From the NCBI GenBank assembly GCA_036494715.1, contig DASXNY010000089.1:12890-76889 (forward strand): a stretch of DNA of 64,000 nucleotides, read 5' to 3'. The translations under genes and the position numbers were made by a program. Position 1 is the first letter of the stretch. Each line of letters opens with the position of its first letter. This DNA comes from JAICJR01 sp036494715. Lineage in GTDB: Bacteria; Actinomycetota; Thermoleophilia; Solirubrobacterales; Thermoleophilaceae. Under the pieces are notes generated by a model. The model was not told the DNA's origin. It did no database searches and worked only from the letters and a program-made list of their open reading frames with translations. This document shows, piece after piece, positions 1 to 8,067 of the stretch.

Positions 1-414
1 CTCCCAGTCACGGTCCGGCTGCGCGTAGCCGAACGCGTGTGTGACATCGTCGAACACGATCTCGAGCTCACCTTCCTTCACGCGCTGGTCGAGCCACGCC
101 CCACGGAACACGAGCCGCCGGAGCCAGTGCACGAGCGAGCGCTCGGACGGGCCGGCGAGCTCGCGCCACGAGGCGTTGATGTGCTCCCCGAGGGAGGAGG
201 CGGGCTCGATCACCTCGCCATTCACGGTCAGGTTGACGATGTCCTCGCGCTCCTCGGCGTCGAGCGAACCGTCCACGAAGCCGAGCTTCATCGCCGCCTG
301 CTCGACACGCTCGGTGAAGTCGCGCTCGTTGAAAGTGAAGCGGAGCTCGCCGTACTCGAGCACGTAGTCCGAGCCAGACTCGTAGTTCCCGCGCTTGGTC
401 TTGTGGTTGTCCAT
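1..414 (-). CDS. Hypothetical protein, C-terminus cut by window edge
   Basis: The frame opens at an ATG at 414 on the minus strand and runs without a stop to base 1, giving 138 codons; the 3' end lies outside the window. The product starts MDNHKTKRGNYESGSDYVLEYGE and is rich in acidic and aromatic residues, with no signal peptide or membrane segment. I do not recognise the family. Codon use (GC-rich third positions) and an inverted repeat just upstream (423-448) support a real gene. It is divergent from the response regulator at 544. Confidence 0.6.
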   Translation of the reverse strand, partial: MDNHKTKRGNYESGSDYVLEYGELRFTFNERDFTERVEQAAMKLGFVDGSLDAEEREDIVNLTVNGEVIEPASSLGEHINASWRELAGPSERSLVHWLRRLVFRGAWLDQRVKEGELEIVFDDVTHAFGYAQPDRDWE

Positions 415-422
415 GACGAATT

Positions 423-448
423 CGCGCCCGGGACCAATCTCGGGCGCG
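423..448. repeat. Inverted repeat upstream of the left-edge gene
   Basis: CGCGCCCG at 423-430 and CGGGCGCG at 441-448 form a perfect 8-bp inverted repeat around a 10-bp centre. It lies 9 bp upstream of the minus-strand start at 414, where an operator or a 5' UTR hairpin would sit. Function is inferred from position only. Confidence 0.4.
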
Positions 449-485
449 TCGGCATTCTAAGCACGATTCCTGCCCCGCTTGAAGG

Positions 486-505
486 GGTGCAACCGCGCTT
501 GCACC
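486..505. promoter_or_regulatory. Inverted repeat GGTGCAA-N6-TTGCACC, candidate operator
   Basis: GGTGCAA (486-492) and TTGCACC (499-505) form a perfect 7-bp inverted repeat with a 6-bp centre, 38 bp before the response-regulator start. The core TGCAA-N6-TTGCA recurs at 8068-8083, just after tadC, so the two copies flank the pilus-related region. A dimeric regulator site is an inference. Confidence 0.4.
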
Positions 506-543
506 GGGGGGCGAAAAATTGGGTCTCGAGCCCTTAGGCGGGC

Positions 544-1248
544 ATGGACTCCCAGCGACTGCTCCTCCTCGAGGACGACGAAACGACGGCCGCGTTCCTC
601 GCGGACAACCTAGGCGCCGACGGCTTCAGCGTCATCATCGCCACTGGAGCCGGCGAGGGCTGGCGTGCCCTCGAGCTGCGCCGGCCCGAGCTGCTCGTGC
701 TCGACCTCAGCCTCGCCGACGGCAGCGGCCTCGAGCTGCTCGACAGGCTGCGGTCGTCCGACGCGCTCAGCTCGCGCGTGGATCCCGCGCTGCCCGTGAT
801 CGTCGTGAGCGGCCGGGCGTCGGAGGTGGACCGCGTGCGCGGGCTCGCGCGCGGCGCCGACGACTACCTGACCAAGCCATTCTCCTATCCGGAGCTCGTG
901 GCGCGCATCCGCGCGGTGCTGCGCCGGGCGGACGGCCGTGGCGCGCGCGGCGCGATCCGCGTAGGCGAGCTGGCCATCGACCCGTTCACGCGCAGCGTCT
1001 CGCTCGCCGGCGAGCCGCTGCAGCTCTCGAACAAGGAGTTCTCGCTGCTCCAGAAGCTCGCTAGCGACCCCACGCGCGTGTTCCTCAAGGCCGACCTTCT
1101 GCGCGACGTATGGGGCTTCCGGGTGCCGGTGGCCACGCGAACGCTGGACGCTCACGCCTGTCGGCTGCGCAAGAAGCTGAGCGGCTCGCCACGCGAGTTC
1201 GTGATCACCGTGCGCGGCATCGGCTACCGGTTGGCGGAGCAGCTGTGA
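544..1248 (+). CDS. OmpR/PhoB-family response regulator
   Basis: This 234-residue cytoplasmic two-component regulator has a receiver domain (about 4-120) and a C-terminal winged-helix DNA-binding domain (about 135-232). The acidic pair is in LEDDE near residues 11-12, the phosphoacceptor is D54 in LVLDL, and the KP switch pair is K111-P112. Its stop overlaps the GTG start of the next gene, a histidine kinase, so the two form a translationally coupled pair. A CpaB-like gene follows, so control of pilus-related genes is plausible but unproven. Confidence 0.9.
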   Translation: MDSQRLLLLEDDETTAAFLADNLGADGFSVIIATGAGEGWRALELRRPELLVLDLSLADGSGLELLDRLRSSDALSSRVDPALPVIVVSGRASEVDRVRGLARGADDYLTKPFSYPELVARIRAVLRRADGRGARGAIRVGELAIDPFTRSVSLAGEPLQLSNKEFSLLQKLASDPTRVFLKADLLRDVWGFRVPVATRTLDAHACRLRKKLSGSPREFVITVRGIGYRLAEQL

Positions 1249-1898
1249 CGGTCGCCATTGCACTGGCCGGCTGGCTGCTGGCGCTGCTCGCGGGCTGGCG
1301 CGTCCTCGCGCTTGGACGCCGGCTCGAGCTGGTCGCCTGCGCCGAGCACGAGCTGCGCGGGCCGCTCGCGGCGCTCACGCTGGCGGTGGGACGCTCGCGC
1401 CCGCTTGAGCCGGGCGTCGTCGACGGACAGCTCGACCGCGCCCGCATCGCCTTGGCCGATCTCACCAATGCGCGCCGTGGCAGGCGCGCCTCGGCGATCG
1501 TTCGCCGCCACGACATGGGCCGGCTCGCTGCGCGCGCCGCCGCGGGCTGGAGCGCGGCCGGGGGAGAGGTGCGCGTCGACTGGCGCGCCGGCGACGCTGC
1601 CGTCGACGCCGATGCAGGGCGCATCGCGCAGGCTCTCGGCAACCTGCTGTCGAACGCGCTCGAGCACGGCGGCGGACGCGCGTTCCTGCGCGGCCGGCGT
1701 TACCGCGGTGGGGTACGGATCGAGATCGCCAGCCGCGGCGGGGTCAGCGCGCCGGGACGGCGTTCGCGCCGGCGGGACCGCGGCCGCGGCCTCGCGATCG
1801 CCACGCGGGCGATCGAGGACGCCGGCGGCCACCTGCGCCTCGTGTCCGGCCCCGACGGCACCACCGCCGCCGTGGACCTGCCGCTCGCCGACGTATGA
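1245..1898 (+). CDS. Small sensor histidine kinase
   Basis: A GTG start overlapping the upstream stop gives a 217-residue protein. It has one N-terminal membrane segment (about 4-24), then an H-box with H35 in AEHELRGPLAAL, an N-box around N133-N137 (LGNLLSNALEH), and a G-box region GRGLAIATRAI ending in a typical GTTAAVDLPL tail. There is no periplasmic sensor, HAMP or PAS domain, so sensing must occur through the membrane segment or a partner. It is about half the length of a usual kinase. It is the likely cognate kinase of the regulator at 544. Confidence 0.85.
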   Translation: MTVAIALAGWLLALLAGWRVLALGRRLELVACAEHELRGPLAALTLAVGRSRPLEPGVVDGQLDRARIALADLTNARRGRRASAIVRRHDMGRLAARAAAGWSAAGGEVRVDWRAGDAAVDADAGRIAQALGNLLSNALEHGGGRAFLRGRRYRGGVRIEIASRGGVSAPGRRSRRRDRGRGLAIATRAIEDAGGHLRLVSGPDGTTAAVDLPLADV

Positions 1899-2569
1899 GC
1901 CGGCGCCGCGCGCTCGCGATGCTCGTGCTGGCGCTGATCAGCGGCTGGCTGGCCGCATCCGACGTGCGCAGTCACGAGCGCCGGGTCAGTGCCGGACTCG
2001 GCGGCTACGCTGGCGCGCTGGTCGCGCGCGTGGACGTGAAGGCGGGCAAGCGCATCACGGGCGCCGAGCTTGCGCAGCGGCGCCTCCCCGCGCGCTTCCT
2101 GCCGCCGGACATCCTCGGTTCGAGCGCCGACGCCATCGGACTGCGGGCCGCAGTGGCGATCCCGCGGGGCGCCTACGTCACTGCCTCCGCGCTCGCCGCC
2201 CCTTCCGGCGGCGAGGAGGGCGCCGCCGCCCTCGCCCCCGGCGAACGCGCGGTCGACGTGACCGTCGCGAATACCGGCGCTGCGGAGCTCGGTGGCCCCG
2301 GCGCGCGCGTCGACGTGCTCGTCACCACCGGCCGCGACGGCAGCCGTGGTCGCACCAACCTCGCGCTCCAGGACGTGCCGCTGCTCGCCGTCCGCCGGGG
2401 CGCCGGGCAGGACTCCGACAAGCTCGTGGCAACGCTCCGCGTGACCGTGCGCCAGGCCGTCTACCTCACGGCCGCGCAGAACTTCGCGCAGGAGGTGCGC
2501 CTCCTGCCGCGCCCCGGTGGCGACCGCGCCGGGGTCGGCCGCCTCAGCATCGGCGGCGGACAGCTCTAG
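1895..2569 (+). CDS. cpaB: SAF-domain protein, CpaB/RcpC-like (Flp pilus assembly)
   Basis: This 224-residue protein begins with a membrane anchor (about 6-22). A SAF-like region follows (VARVDVKAGKRITGAELAQR ... AIPRGAYVTASALA), then a second segment with VDVTVANTGAAELGGPGARVDVLV, the layout of CpaB/RcpC pilus assembly proteins. CpaB acts at the inner or outer face of the envelope in Tad/Flp pilus assembly. The ATG overlaps the kinase stop by 4 bp, so it is co-expressed with the two-component pair. It is separated from tadABC by 2.6 kb of unrelated genes. Confidence 0.7.
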   Translation: MSRRRALAMLVLALISGWLAASDVRSHERRVSAGLGGYAGALVARVDVKAGKRITGAELAQRRLPARFLPPDILGSSADAIGLRAAVAIPRGAYVTASALAAPSGGEEGAAALAPGERAVDVTVANTGAAELGGPGARVDVLVTTGRDGSRGRTNLALQDVPLLAVRRGAGQDSDKLVATLRVTVRQAVYLTAAQNFAQEVRLLPRPGGDRAGVGRLSIGGGQL

Positions 2570-2623
2570 CCTCGAAGCCGCCCCGCCGCCGGCTGCGCCC
2601 GGTCGGTACTGTCGGGGACGGTT

Positions 2624-3337
2624 ATGGGCTTCTGGCAGCGCTACGGCGTCGGCGTCCGGACCGCCGTGCCGTTCGCGGTGGCAGTCGGCGTCTTTGGGGT
2701 GTCCTTCGGAGTGCTCGCCCGCGACGCGGGCATGGGCCCGGTCGCGCCCGTCGTCATGTCCATCCTGACGTTCGCCGGCTCGGCGCAGTTCGCGGTCGTG
2801 TCGGTGCTCACGGCGGGCGGGGGAGTCGCTGCGGCGTGCGTCGCGGCCCTGCTGTTGAACGGCCGCTACGTGCCGATCGGCATGTCGGCCGCCAAGGCGC
2901 TCTGCGGCAACCGGCTCAAGCGCGTGCTCGAGGCGCAGGTCGTCGTCGACGAGTCGTGGGCGCTGTCGAACCAGGGCGGAGGGCGCTTCGACCGTGGGAT
3001 CCTGATCGGGGCGGGCTCGCTCCTCTACCTGGCGTGGCTGCTGGGCACGGCGGTCGGGGTCTTCGCCGGCAACCTGATCGGCGATCCCAACAAGCTTGGG
3101 CTCGACGCCGCGTTCCCGGCGCTGTTCCTCGCGCTGCTCGTCGGGCAGCTGCATTCCCGCCGCGCCGTCGTCGCGGCGCTGGGCGGCGCTGCAATCGCGC
3201 TCGTGGTCACGCCCTTCACCAAGCCCGGCCTCCCGCTGATCGCGGCCTGCCTCGCCTGCGCAGTCGGCTGGCGGCTGGGCGAGACCGAGGAGCCGACCTG
3301 GGTGTCGCCCGACGCCCACCTCGAGGAGATCCCGTGA
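2624..3337 (+). CDS. azlC: AzlC-family branched-chain amino acid exporter, large subunit
   Basis: This 237-residue multi-spanning membrane protein opens with an AzlC-type segment (GVGVRTAVPFAVAVGVFGVSFG) and contains ILTFAGSAQFAVVSVL and LLLNGRYVPIGMSAA, typical of AzlC/YgaZ. With the small AzlD/YgaH partner it exports branched-chain amino acids. The next gene starts at GTG 3334, overlapping this stop by 4 bp, which fits an obligate two-subunit exporter. The hydrophilic C-terminus ends about 20 residues after the last membrane segment. Confidence 0.88.
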   Translation: MGFWQRYGVGVRTAVPFAVAVGVFGVSFGVLARDAGMGPVAPVVMSILTFAGSAQFAVVSVLTAGGGVAAACVAALLLNGRYVPIGMSAAKALCGNRLKRVLEAQVVVDESWALSNQGGGRFDRGILIGAGSLLYLAWLLGTAVGVFAGNLIGDPNKLGLDAAFPALFLALLVGQLHSRRAVVAALGGAAIALVVTPFTKPGLPLIAACLACAVGWRLGETEEPTWVSPDAHLEEIP

Positions 3338-3639
3338 GCGCCACCTGGACGGCCGTGGTCATCGTGGGCGCCGCGACCATCGGCCTCAAGTCGGTCGGCA
3401 CGCTCGTGCTGCAGGGCCGCGAGCTGCCCGCCCGCCTCAGCGGCATGATCGAGCTGCTTGCACCGGTGATGCTCGCGGCGCTCGTCGTCACGAACACTTT
3501 CGGCGGCGACCACAAGCTGGTCCTCGACGCGCGCGCGGCCGGGCTCGCGGCGGCCGCCATTCCGATTGCCCTGCGGGCACCGCTGCTCGTCACCGTGGTG
3601 GTGGCCGCCGCGACCGCTGCGATCGTCCGCGCGATCTAG
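3334..3639 (+). CDS. azlD: AzlD-family small exporter subunit
   Basis: A GTG start overlapping the azlC stop yields 101 residues with three to four hydrophobic segments (TAVVIVGAATIGLKSVG, MIELLAPVMLAALVVTNTF, AAIPIALRAPLLVTVVV). Size and placement match AzlD/YgaH, the partner of AzlC. A strong GC-rich hairpin follows 7 bp after the stop. Confidence 0.85.
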   Translation: MSATWTAVVIVGAATIGLKSVGTLVLQGRELPARLSGMIELLAPVMLAALVVTNTFGGDHKLVLDARAAGLAAAAIPIALRAPLLVTVVVAAATAAIVRAI

Positions 3640-3646
3640 AACGCAA

Positions 3647-3674
3647 AAACGGGCGGCCCGAAGGCCGCCCGTTT
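3647..3674. terminator. Bidirectional rho-independent-type terminator
   Basis: AAACGGGCGGCC (3647-3658) and GGCCGCCCGTTT (3663-3674) form a perfect 12-bp stem with a CGAA loop. A-rich and T-rich flanks lie on both sides. It stands between the convergent azlD and sigma-factor genes and can end both transcripts. Confidence 0.9.
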
Positions 3675-3696
3675 CAGCAGTATTGGTTCGAGAGAC

Positions 3697-4638
3697 TTAC
3701 GCCGCTTCGCGCAGCGAGTCGAGATCGCCGCTCTCGGCGAGCTGGCGGAGGGCCCGCTCCTCGAGCTGGCGCACCCGCTCGGCGGACATGCCGAGCACGC
3801 GCCCGGTCTCACGCAGCGGGGTGGGCTCCGCAAGGCCGACGCCGAAGCGCAGCTCGACCACGTCGCGCTCACGCTCAGGCAGCTTGTCGAGCGCCTTGCG
3901 CACTGCCTCGTCGCGGAAGTTCATCACGACCTCTTCCTGCGGCTCCGGCTTGTCGGAGCTCAGGAAGTCACCGAACGCGCTGTCGCCGTCGTCGCCGACC
4001 GGCTGATCGAGACTCGCCATCGGCTGGGAGGCCTTCTTGATCTCCTCGACCTCCTCGACGGGGAGCTCGGCAACCTCGGCGATTTCCTCGATGCTCGGCT
4101 CGCGACCGAGCTTCACGTTCAGTTCACGCTCAACGCGCGAGATCTTGCGCTCGCGCTGTGCGATGTGAACCGGCATGCGAATCGTGCGCGAGGTGTTGTG
4201 CAGCCCGCGCTGGATCGCCTGACGGATCCACAGCGTCGCGTAGGTGGAGAACTTGAACCCGCGTCGCCAGTCGAACTTCTCCGCGGCGCGGATCAGCCCG
4301 ATGACGCCCTCCTGGATTAGGTCGCCGAGAGTGAGGCCCTGGCCCTGGTACTTCTTCGCGATCGAAACGACAAGGCGGAGGTTGGAATTGATCATCCGGT
4401 CCTTCGCGCCCATGTCGCCACGCTCGATTCGCTTGGCCAGCTCAATCTCCTCAGCGGCAGTGAGCAGGGGGTAGCGACGAGCCTCGTTCAGGAACTGCTG
4501 CAGGGAGTCGAGGCCACCCTCGTCCTGCCAGCCCTTGCCGACGCTCTTCTCGGTTTCAGTCTCAAGTCCCGTCTCGGAGACGGGCGGCTTCATCAAAGTA
4601 GTCGTTGCGACCTCTTTCGGTTCCAAAGTTCGATACAC
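3697..4638 (-). CDS. RNA polymerase sigma factor, primary type (RpoD/SigA-like)
   Basis: This 313-residue sigma-70 factor has regions 1.2 to 4.2. Region 2 contains NLRLVVSIAKKYQGQGL, DLIQEGVIGLIRAAEKFDW and RRGFKFSTYATLWIRQAI. Region 3 contains TRTIRMPVHI-like residues and region 4 contains LPERERDVVELRFG and LGMSAERVRQLEERAL. The N-terminal domain 1.1 is short, as in group 1/2 factors of actinobacteria. The GTG at 4638 lies where transcription should begin from the TATAAT at 4644-4649, suggesting a leaderless mRNA. No ATG with a well-spaced ribosome site exists nearby; ATG 4593 is the main alternative start. Whether it is the housekeeping factor or a group 2 paralogue cannot be told here. 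Confidence 0.9.
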   Translation of the reverse strand: MYRTLEPKEVATTTLMKPPVSETGLETETEKSVGKGWQDEGGLDSLQQFLNEARRYPLLTAAEEIELAKRIERGDMGAKDRMINSNLRLVVSIAKKYQGQGLTLGDLIQEGVIGLIRAAEKFDWRRGFKFSTYATLWIRQAIQRGLHNTSRTIRMPVHIAQRERKISRVERELNVKLGREPSIEEIAEVAELPVEEVEEIKKASQPMASLDQPVGDDGDSAFGDFLSSDKPEPQEEVVMNFRDEAVRKALDKLPERERDVVELRFGVGLAEPTPLRETGRVLGMSAERVRQLEERALRQLAESGDLDSLREAA

Positions 4639-4649
4639 GTCGAATTATA
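4638..4649 (-). promoter_or_regulatory. Extended -10 promoter TGCTATAAT for the sigma-factor gene
   Basis: On the minus strand TATAAT occupies 4649-4644, preceded by TGC, an extended -10 arrangement. The expected start of transcription, 6-7 bp on, falls at about 4637-4638, on the GTG of the sigma gene. No clear TTGACA -35 is seen. The flank is unusually AT-rich for this genome. Confidence 0.55.
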
Positions 4650-4665
4650 GCACAAAACCGTATTC

Positions 4666-4700
4666 GGCTTCTCTTCCGTAAGTAACAACGGAAAGAAGCC
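4666..4700. promoter_or_regulatory. Imperfect inverted repeat over the -35 zone of the sigma promoter
   Basis: GGCTTCTCTTCCGT (4666-4679) and ACGGAAAGAAGCC (4688-4700) pair over 13 bp with one bulged base and an 8-nt loop. It spans the -35 region of the promoter at 4644-4649, so it may be an operator. It could also help end transcripts from the ArsR gene, though no U-tract follows directly. Confidence 0.45.
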
Positions 4701-4758
4701 TGATTGGTTTCGGTAAAGCGGCACTAAAGCCTTCTCTTGTTCCCCGTAAGAGGGGTTT

Positions 4759-5067
4759 CTAAGCGGCTTTTGCGGCGCCCAAAATCGAGGCGAGGAGACC
4801 TGGGAAGCGGTCCTCCAGCTCGATCCTGCGGAGGGACATCATTCGTTTAGTCCCATTTGCCCGGGTGTGCGTTACACCGGCCTCCCGCAGCACCTTGAAG
4901 TGGTGGGACATCGTGCTCTTCGACACAGCCGCGTTGAGGGAGTTGCATGGCACCTCGTCGATCCCCGCGAGTACCCGGACTATCTCAAGCCGAACCGGGT
5001 CGCTCAGAGCGTGCAGCACGTTGGCAAGGCCAACGTCTTCGAGTCTCGGGTGGTAGAGGTCCCTCAC
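4759..5067 (-). CDS. ArsR-family winged-helix regulator
   Basis: Starting at GTG 5067 the product has 102 residues and begins RDLYHPRLEDVGLANVLHAL, continuing into LSDPVRLEIVRVLAG. The recognition helix region is VSKSTMSHHFKVLREAGV, followed by a wing GTKRMMSLRR. This is the normal length for a stand-alone ArsR/HTH_5 protein. No metal-binding CxC motif is present; the single Cys in VPCNSLN makes thiol or small-ligand sensing possible but unproven. It is divergent from tadA with a 105-bp spacer. Longer upstream codons are not conserved in the family and were excluded. Confidence 0.8.
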   Translation of the reverse strand: MRDLYHPRLEDVGLANVLHALSDPVRLEIVRVLAGIDEVPCNSLNAAVSKSTMSHHFKVLREAGVTHTRANGTKRMMSLRRIELEDRFPGLLASILGAAKAA

Positions 5068-5172
5068 AAAGCGGCAGAAGTTCGACAGTTGACGAACCAC
5101 CGAAGAGGATAGCCCCGAATTCTGAGAGTGACCAAGGGGGGCGAATTCCGGCGCGTGGGCGCTTAAGAGAGT

Positions 5173-6354
5173 GTGCAGGCACTCGACGAACTGGCTCAGG
5201 CGCTCCGCGCGCGCCTGATCGAATCCGCGCGCACGGACTCGCTCCGCGGAGCGGCGCTGGCGGACGGGCTCGAGGCGGAGGTGCGCTCGCTGGTTGAGCG
5301 CGAGGCTGCGGTGCTGGGCGAGGTCGAGCGCGAGGAACTCTGCGAGCGCGTGCTGCGGCTCGCCACCGGGCTCGGGCCCTTGGAGCCGCTGCTCGCGGAC
5401 CCGGCGGTAGACGAGGTGATGGTCAACGGGCCGGAGTCTGTCTGGGTCGAGCGGGCCGGCCGGCTCGAGCCGGCGGGCGTCGCCTTCTCGGGCGAGGCCG
5501 AGCTGTTGCACGCGATCGAGCGCGTGCTCGCCCCGCTCGGCCGACGCGTCGACGAGGCCTCACCGCTCTGCGATGCACGCCTCGCGGACGGGTCGCGCGT
5601 GAACGTCGTGATCCCGCCGCTCGCGCTGTCGGGCCCGTGCCTGACGATCCGGCGCTTCCGGCGGCGCGGCTTCTCGCTCGCGGACCTGGTCGACAACGGA
5701 ACGCTCAACCCGGAGCTGGCGGACTTCCTGTCGGCCTGTGTGCGAGCGCGGGCGTCGATCCTCGTCTCCGGGGGGACGGGCTCCGGCAAGACCACGACCT
5801 TGGGAGCGCTGTCCGGGGCACTCCCCCCGGGGGAGCGGATCGTGACGATCGAGGACGCCGCCGAGCTCAAGCTGCGGCAGCCGCACGTGGTACGGCTCGA
5901 GGCGCGGCCACCCAACCTCGAGGGGCGCGGTGAGGTGACGATTCGCCAGCTGGTGCGCAACGCGCTGCGCATGCGGCCGGACCGGATCGTGGTGGGCGAG
6001 GTGCGCGGCGCCGAGGCGCTGGACATGCTGATGGCGCTGAACACCGGCCACGAGGGCTCTTTGACCACCGTGCACGCCAACTCGCCACCCGATGCGCTGC
6101 GGCGCGTCGAGACGCTGGCGCTGATGGCGGGCGTGGGGTTGCCGCACTCCGCGGTGCGCGAACAGCTCGCCAGCGCGCTTCAGCTCGTGGTACACCAGGC
6201 GCGCGGGCCGGACGGGCGGCGGCGGATCGAGGCGATAGCGGAGGTAGTGCGGCTCGGCGACGCCGCCGGCACGCGCGAGCTATACACGCTCGGCGGTGGC
6301 CTGCGGGCGCCGCTCGACGGCGAGCTGGCGCGGAGGTTGGAGGCGGGGCGATGA
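5173..6354 (+). CDS. tadA: TadA/CpaF-type secretion ATPase
   Basis: This 393-residue cytoplasmic hexameric ATPase drives assembly of Tad/Flp (type IVc) pili. Visible are the N-terminal domain with LGPLEPLLADPAVDEVMVNG, a Walker A GGTGSGKT (200-207), an Asp box VTIEDAAELKL, a Walker B-like RIVVGEVRGAE, and the His box MALNTGHEGSLTTVHANS. Start is a GTG at 5173. Its stop overlaps tadB. It lacks the long N-terminal extension of some CpaF proteins. No pilin, prepilin peptidase or TadZ gene is nearby. Confidence 0.92.
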   Translation: MQALDELAQALRARLIESARTDSLRGAALADGLEAEVRSLVEREAAVLGEVEREELCERVLRLATGLGPLEPLLADPAVDEVMVNGPESVWVERAGRLEPAGVAFSGEAELLHAIERVLAPLGRRVDEASPLCDARLADGSRVNVVIPPLALSGPCLTIRRFRRRGFSLADLVDNGTLNPELADFLSACVRARASILVSGGTGSGKTTTLGALSGALPPGERIVTIEDAAELKLRQPHVVRLEARPPNLEGRGEVTIRQLVRNALRMRPDRIVVGEVRGAEALDMLMALNTGHEGSLTTVHANSPPDALRRVETLALMAGVGLPHSAVREQLASALQLVVHQARGPDGRRRIEAIAEVVRLGDAAGTRELYTLGGGLRAPLDGELARRLEAGR

Positions 6355-7211
6355 GCGGGCCGGCCACGCTCGCGTTCGTTGCGGGTGCTGCCGCGGCGGT
6401 CGTCGGTGTGGAGGTCGTCGCGGCGGTGTTCCGTGCTCTGGCCCGGCGTGCGCCCGGGCTGGCGGCAGCGCTGGCGGAGACCATTGCGCGCGTCGGACGC
6501 GAGGGCCGCGACCCCGGCGCCGCGGAGCGGCGGCGGCTGCTCGGGGTGGCCGGTGCGGCGGCGTTCGTAGCGGGCGTCGTGTTCGTCGGGCCGCTGGGCG
6601 GGGTCGTCGTCGGCGTGTGCGCGCCGTGGGTGGCGGCGCGGGCGCTGCGCGCGCGGCGCGAGCGGCACCGGCAGGCGGTCGCCGCGGGCGCGGCGGCCAT
6701 CGCGGTGGCGCTCGCGGACGCGCTGGGCGGCGGGCATTCGCTGCGCGGCGCCGTGGGGGAGGCCGCGCGCGGCGGGGTGCCGGGGGCGGCCGGGCGGGAG
6801 CTGCGGCGACTGGCCGGTGAGCTCGCGCTCGGCTCGCCGACCGACGAGGCGCTCGAGGCGTTCCGCGTGCGGGTCGGGTCGCAGCAGATAGACACGCTCG
6901 TGGCGGCGTGCCTGCTCCAGCGCCGCGCGGGCGGTGACCTCGCGCGCCTGCTGCGCGAGTGTGCGCGCGCGTTCGAGGACCAGACGCGGCTGATCGACGA
7001 GGCGCACGCCGCCACCGCCCAGGCGCGCTTCACCGGACTTGTGGTCGTGCTGTTGCCGCTCGGCGGGGCGCTCTTGGCGGAACTCGCGAGCCCGGGCTAC
7101 CTGCGCGGGCTGGCGGGCTCGTTCCTCACGCTGTGGCTCGGCGGCCTCGCGCTTGTGCTCCAAGTCGTGGCCGCGGTCGCGATCCGCCGGCTCGCGCGCG
7201 TGCGCGCGTGA
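6351..7211 (+). CDS. tadB: TadB-like type II secretion system F-domain protein
   Basis: This 286-residue inner-membrane platform protein has N-terminal hydrophobic segments (about 5-28 and 65-95). A cytoplasmic F domain follows (ALADALGGGHSLRGAVGEAARGG ... LLQRRAGGDLARLLRECARAFED), then two C-terminal membrane segments. This is the TadB layout. ATG overlaps the tadA stop by 4 bp and its stop overlaps tadC, so tadABC is one coupled operon. Composition is extremely Ala/Gly/Arg-rich. Confidence 0.85.
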   Translation: MSGPATLAFVAGAAAAVVGVEVVAAVFRALARRAPGLAAALAETIARVGREGRDPGAAERRRLLGVAGAAAFVAGVVFVGPLGGVVVGVCAPWVAARALRARRERHRQAVAAGAAAIAVALADALGGGHSLRGAVGEAARGGVPGAAGRELRRLAGELALGSPTDEALEAFRVRVGSQQIDTLVAACLLQRRAGGDLARLLRECARAFEDQTRLIDEAHAATAQARFTGLVVVLLPLGGALLAELASPGYLRGLAGSFLTLWLGGLALVLQVVAAVAIRRLARVRA

Positions 7212-8032
7212 GCCAGGCGCTGGCCTTCGCCGCGGCTGCGCTGGCGTCTTGCGCGCTCGCGTCGGTCGTACCGGCGCGCGCAGGATCGGGTGGACTGCTT
7301 GCCCTCTGTGTCGCACTCGGGCGGCGGCTGCGGCCGGGGCTGGCCGCGCCGCGCGAGCTGTCGGCGCGCATCGCCGCTGCCGGCGCGCCCGGCGGGCTCG
7401 GTGTGCGCGAGGTGATGGGGCTCAAGGTCGGGGCCGCGGTGTCGGTCGCGCCGTGCGCGCTGCCTGTCGGCGCGCTGTTGCCCGGGCGGCTTGGGATCCT
7501 CGCCGTCGCCGTGGCGCCCGCGGCGGGCTTCGTGGCGCCGGACCTGTGGCTCGCGCGGCGGGCTCGCGAACGGGCCGCCGCGATCAGGCGCGAACTGCCG
7601 GCGATGCTCGACCTGCTGCGCGTGTCGGTCGAGGCGGGGCTGTCGCTTGCCGCGGCGCTCGGGGAGGTGGGGGAGCGGACCCGCGGCCCGCTCGCGCGCG
7701 AGTGGCGCGCGGTGGGGCGGGAGTGCCTGCTCGGCGTGCCCCTTGGGCACTCGCTGGCGGCGCTCCGGCAGCGCGCCCCGCTACCCGAGGTCGACGCCCT
7801 CGCCGCGGCGCTCGAGCGTGCCGCGCGCCACGGCGCCCCACTCGCGGCCACCCTCGAGGCGCAGGCCCGCGAGGCTCGGGCGGCCCGCGGCCGGCGCATC
7901 CAGGAACAGGCCGCCCGCGCCTCTCCAAAGATCCAGCTCGTCGTGGCCCTTCTGCTGGTCCCGTCGGTCCTCCTGCTCGTCGCAGCGGCGTTGACCGCCG
8001 CACTGCTGAGCGGCGGCGGACCGGCGTTCTAG
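7208..8032 (+). CDS. tadC: TadC-like type II secretion system F-domain protein
   Basis: GTG 7208 overlaps the tadB stop and gives 274 residues. The F-domain signature is LPAMLDLLRVSVEAGLSLAAAL and PLGHSLAALRQRAP, and the C-terminus ends in a membrane segment (IQLVVALLLVPSVLLLVAAAL). TadB and TadC together form the pilus platform. It is the last gene before the dcw regulatory region; a palindrome lies 36 bp past the stop. Confidence 0.85.
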   Translation: MSQALAFAAAALASCALASVVPARAGSGGLLALCVALGRRLRPGLAAPRELSARIAAAGAPGGLGVREVMGLKVGAAVSVAPCALPVGALLPGRLGILAVAVAPAAGFVAPDLWLARRARERAAAIRRELPAMLDLLRVSVEAGLSLAAALGEVGERTRGPLAREWRAVGRECLLGVPLGHSLAALRQRAPLPEVDALAAALERAARHGAPLAATLEAQAREARAARGRRIQEQAARASPKIQLVVALLLVPSVLLLVAAALTAALLSGGGPAF

Positions 8033-8067
8033 AGCCGCAACTCCCGGTGCACGGAGAGACCCCCCGC

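Noticed and set aside
1245..1898. Histidine kinase called as a truncated pseudogene
   Set aside because: It is short but keeps H, N and G boxes and overlaps its regulator normally, so it is probably functional.
4742..4755. CCCC-GTAAGA-GGGG followed by TTT as a terminator
   Set aside because: The T-run is on the plus strand, where no gene ends nearby; the 4-bp stem is too weak to assign.
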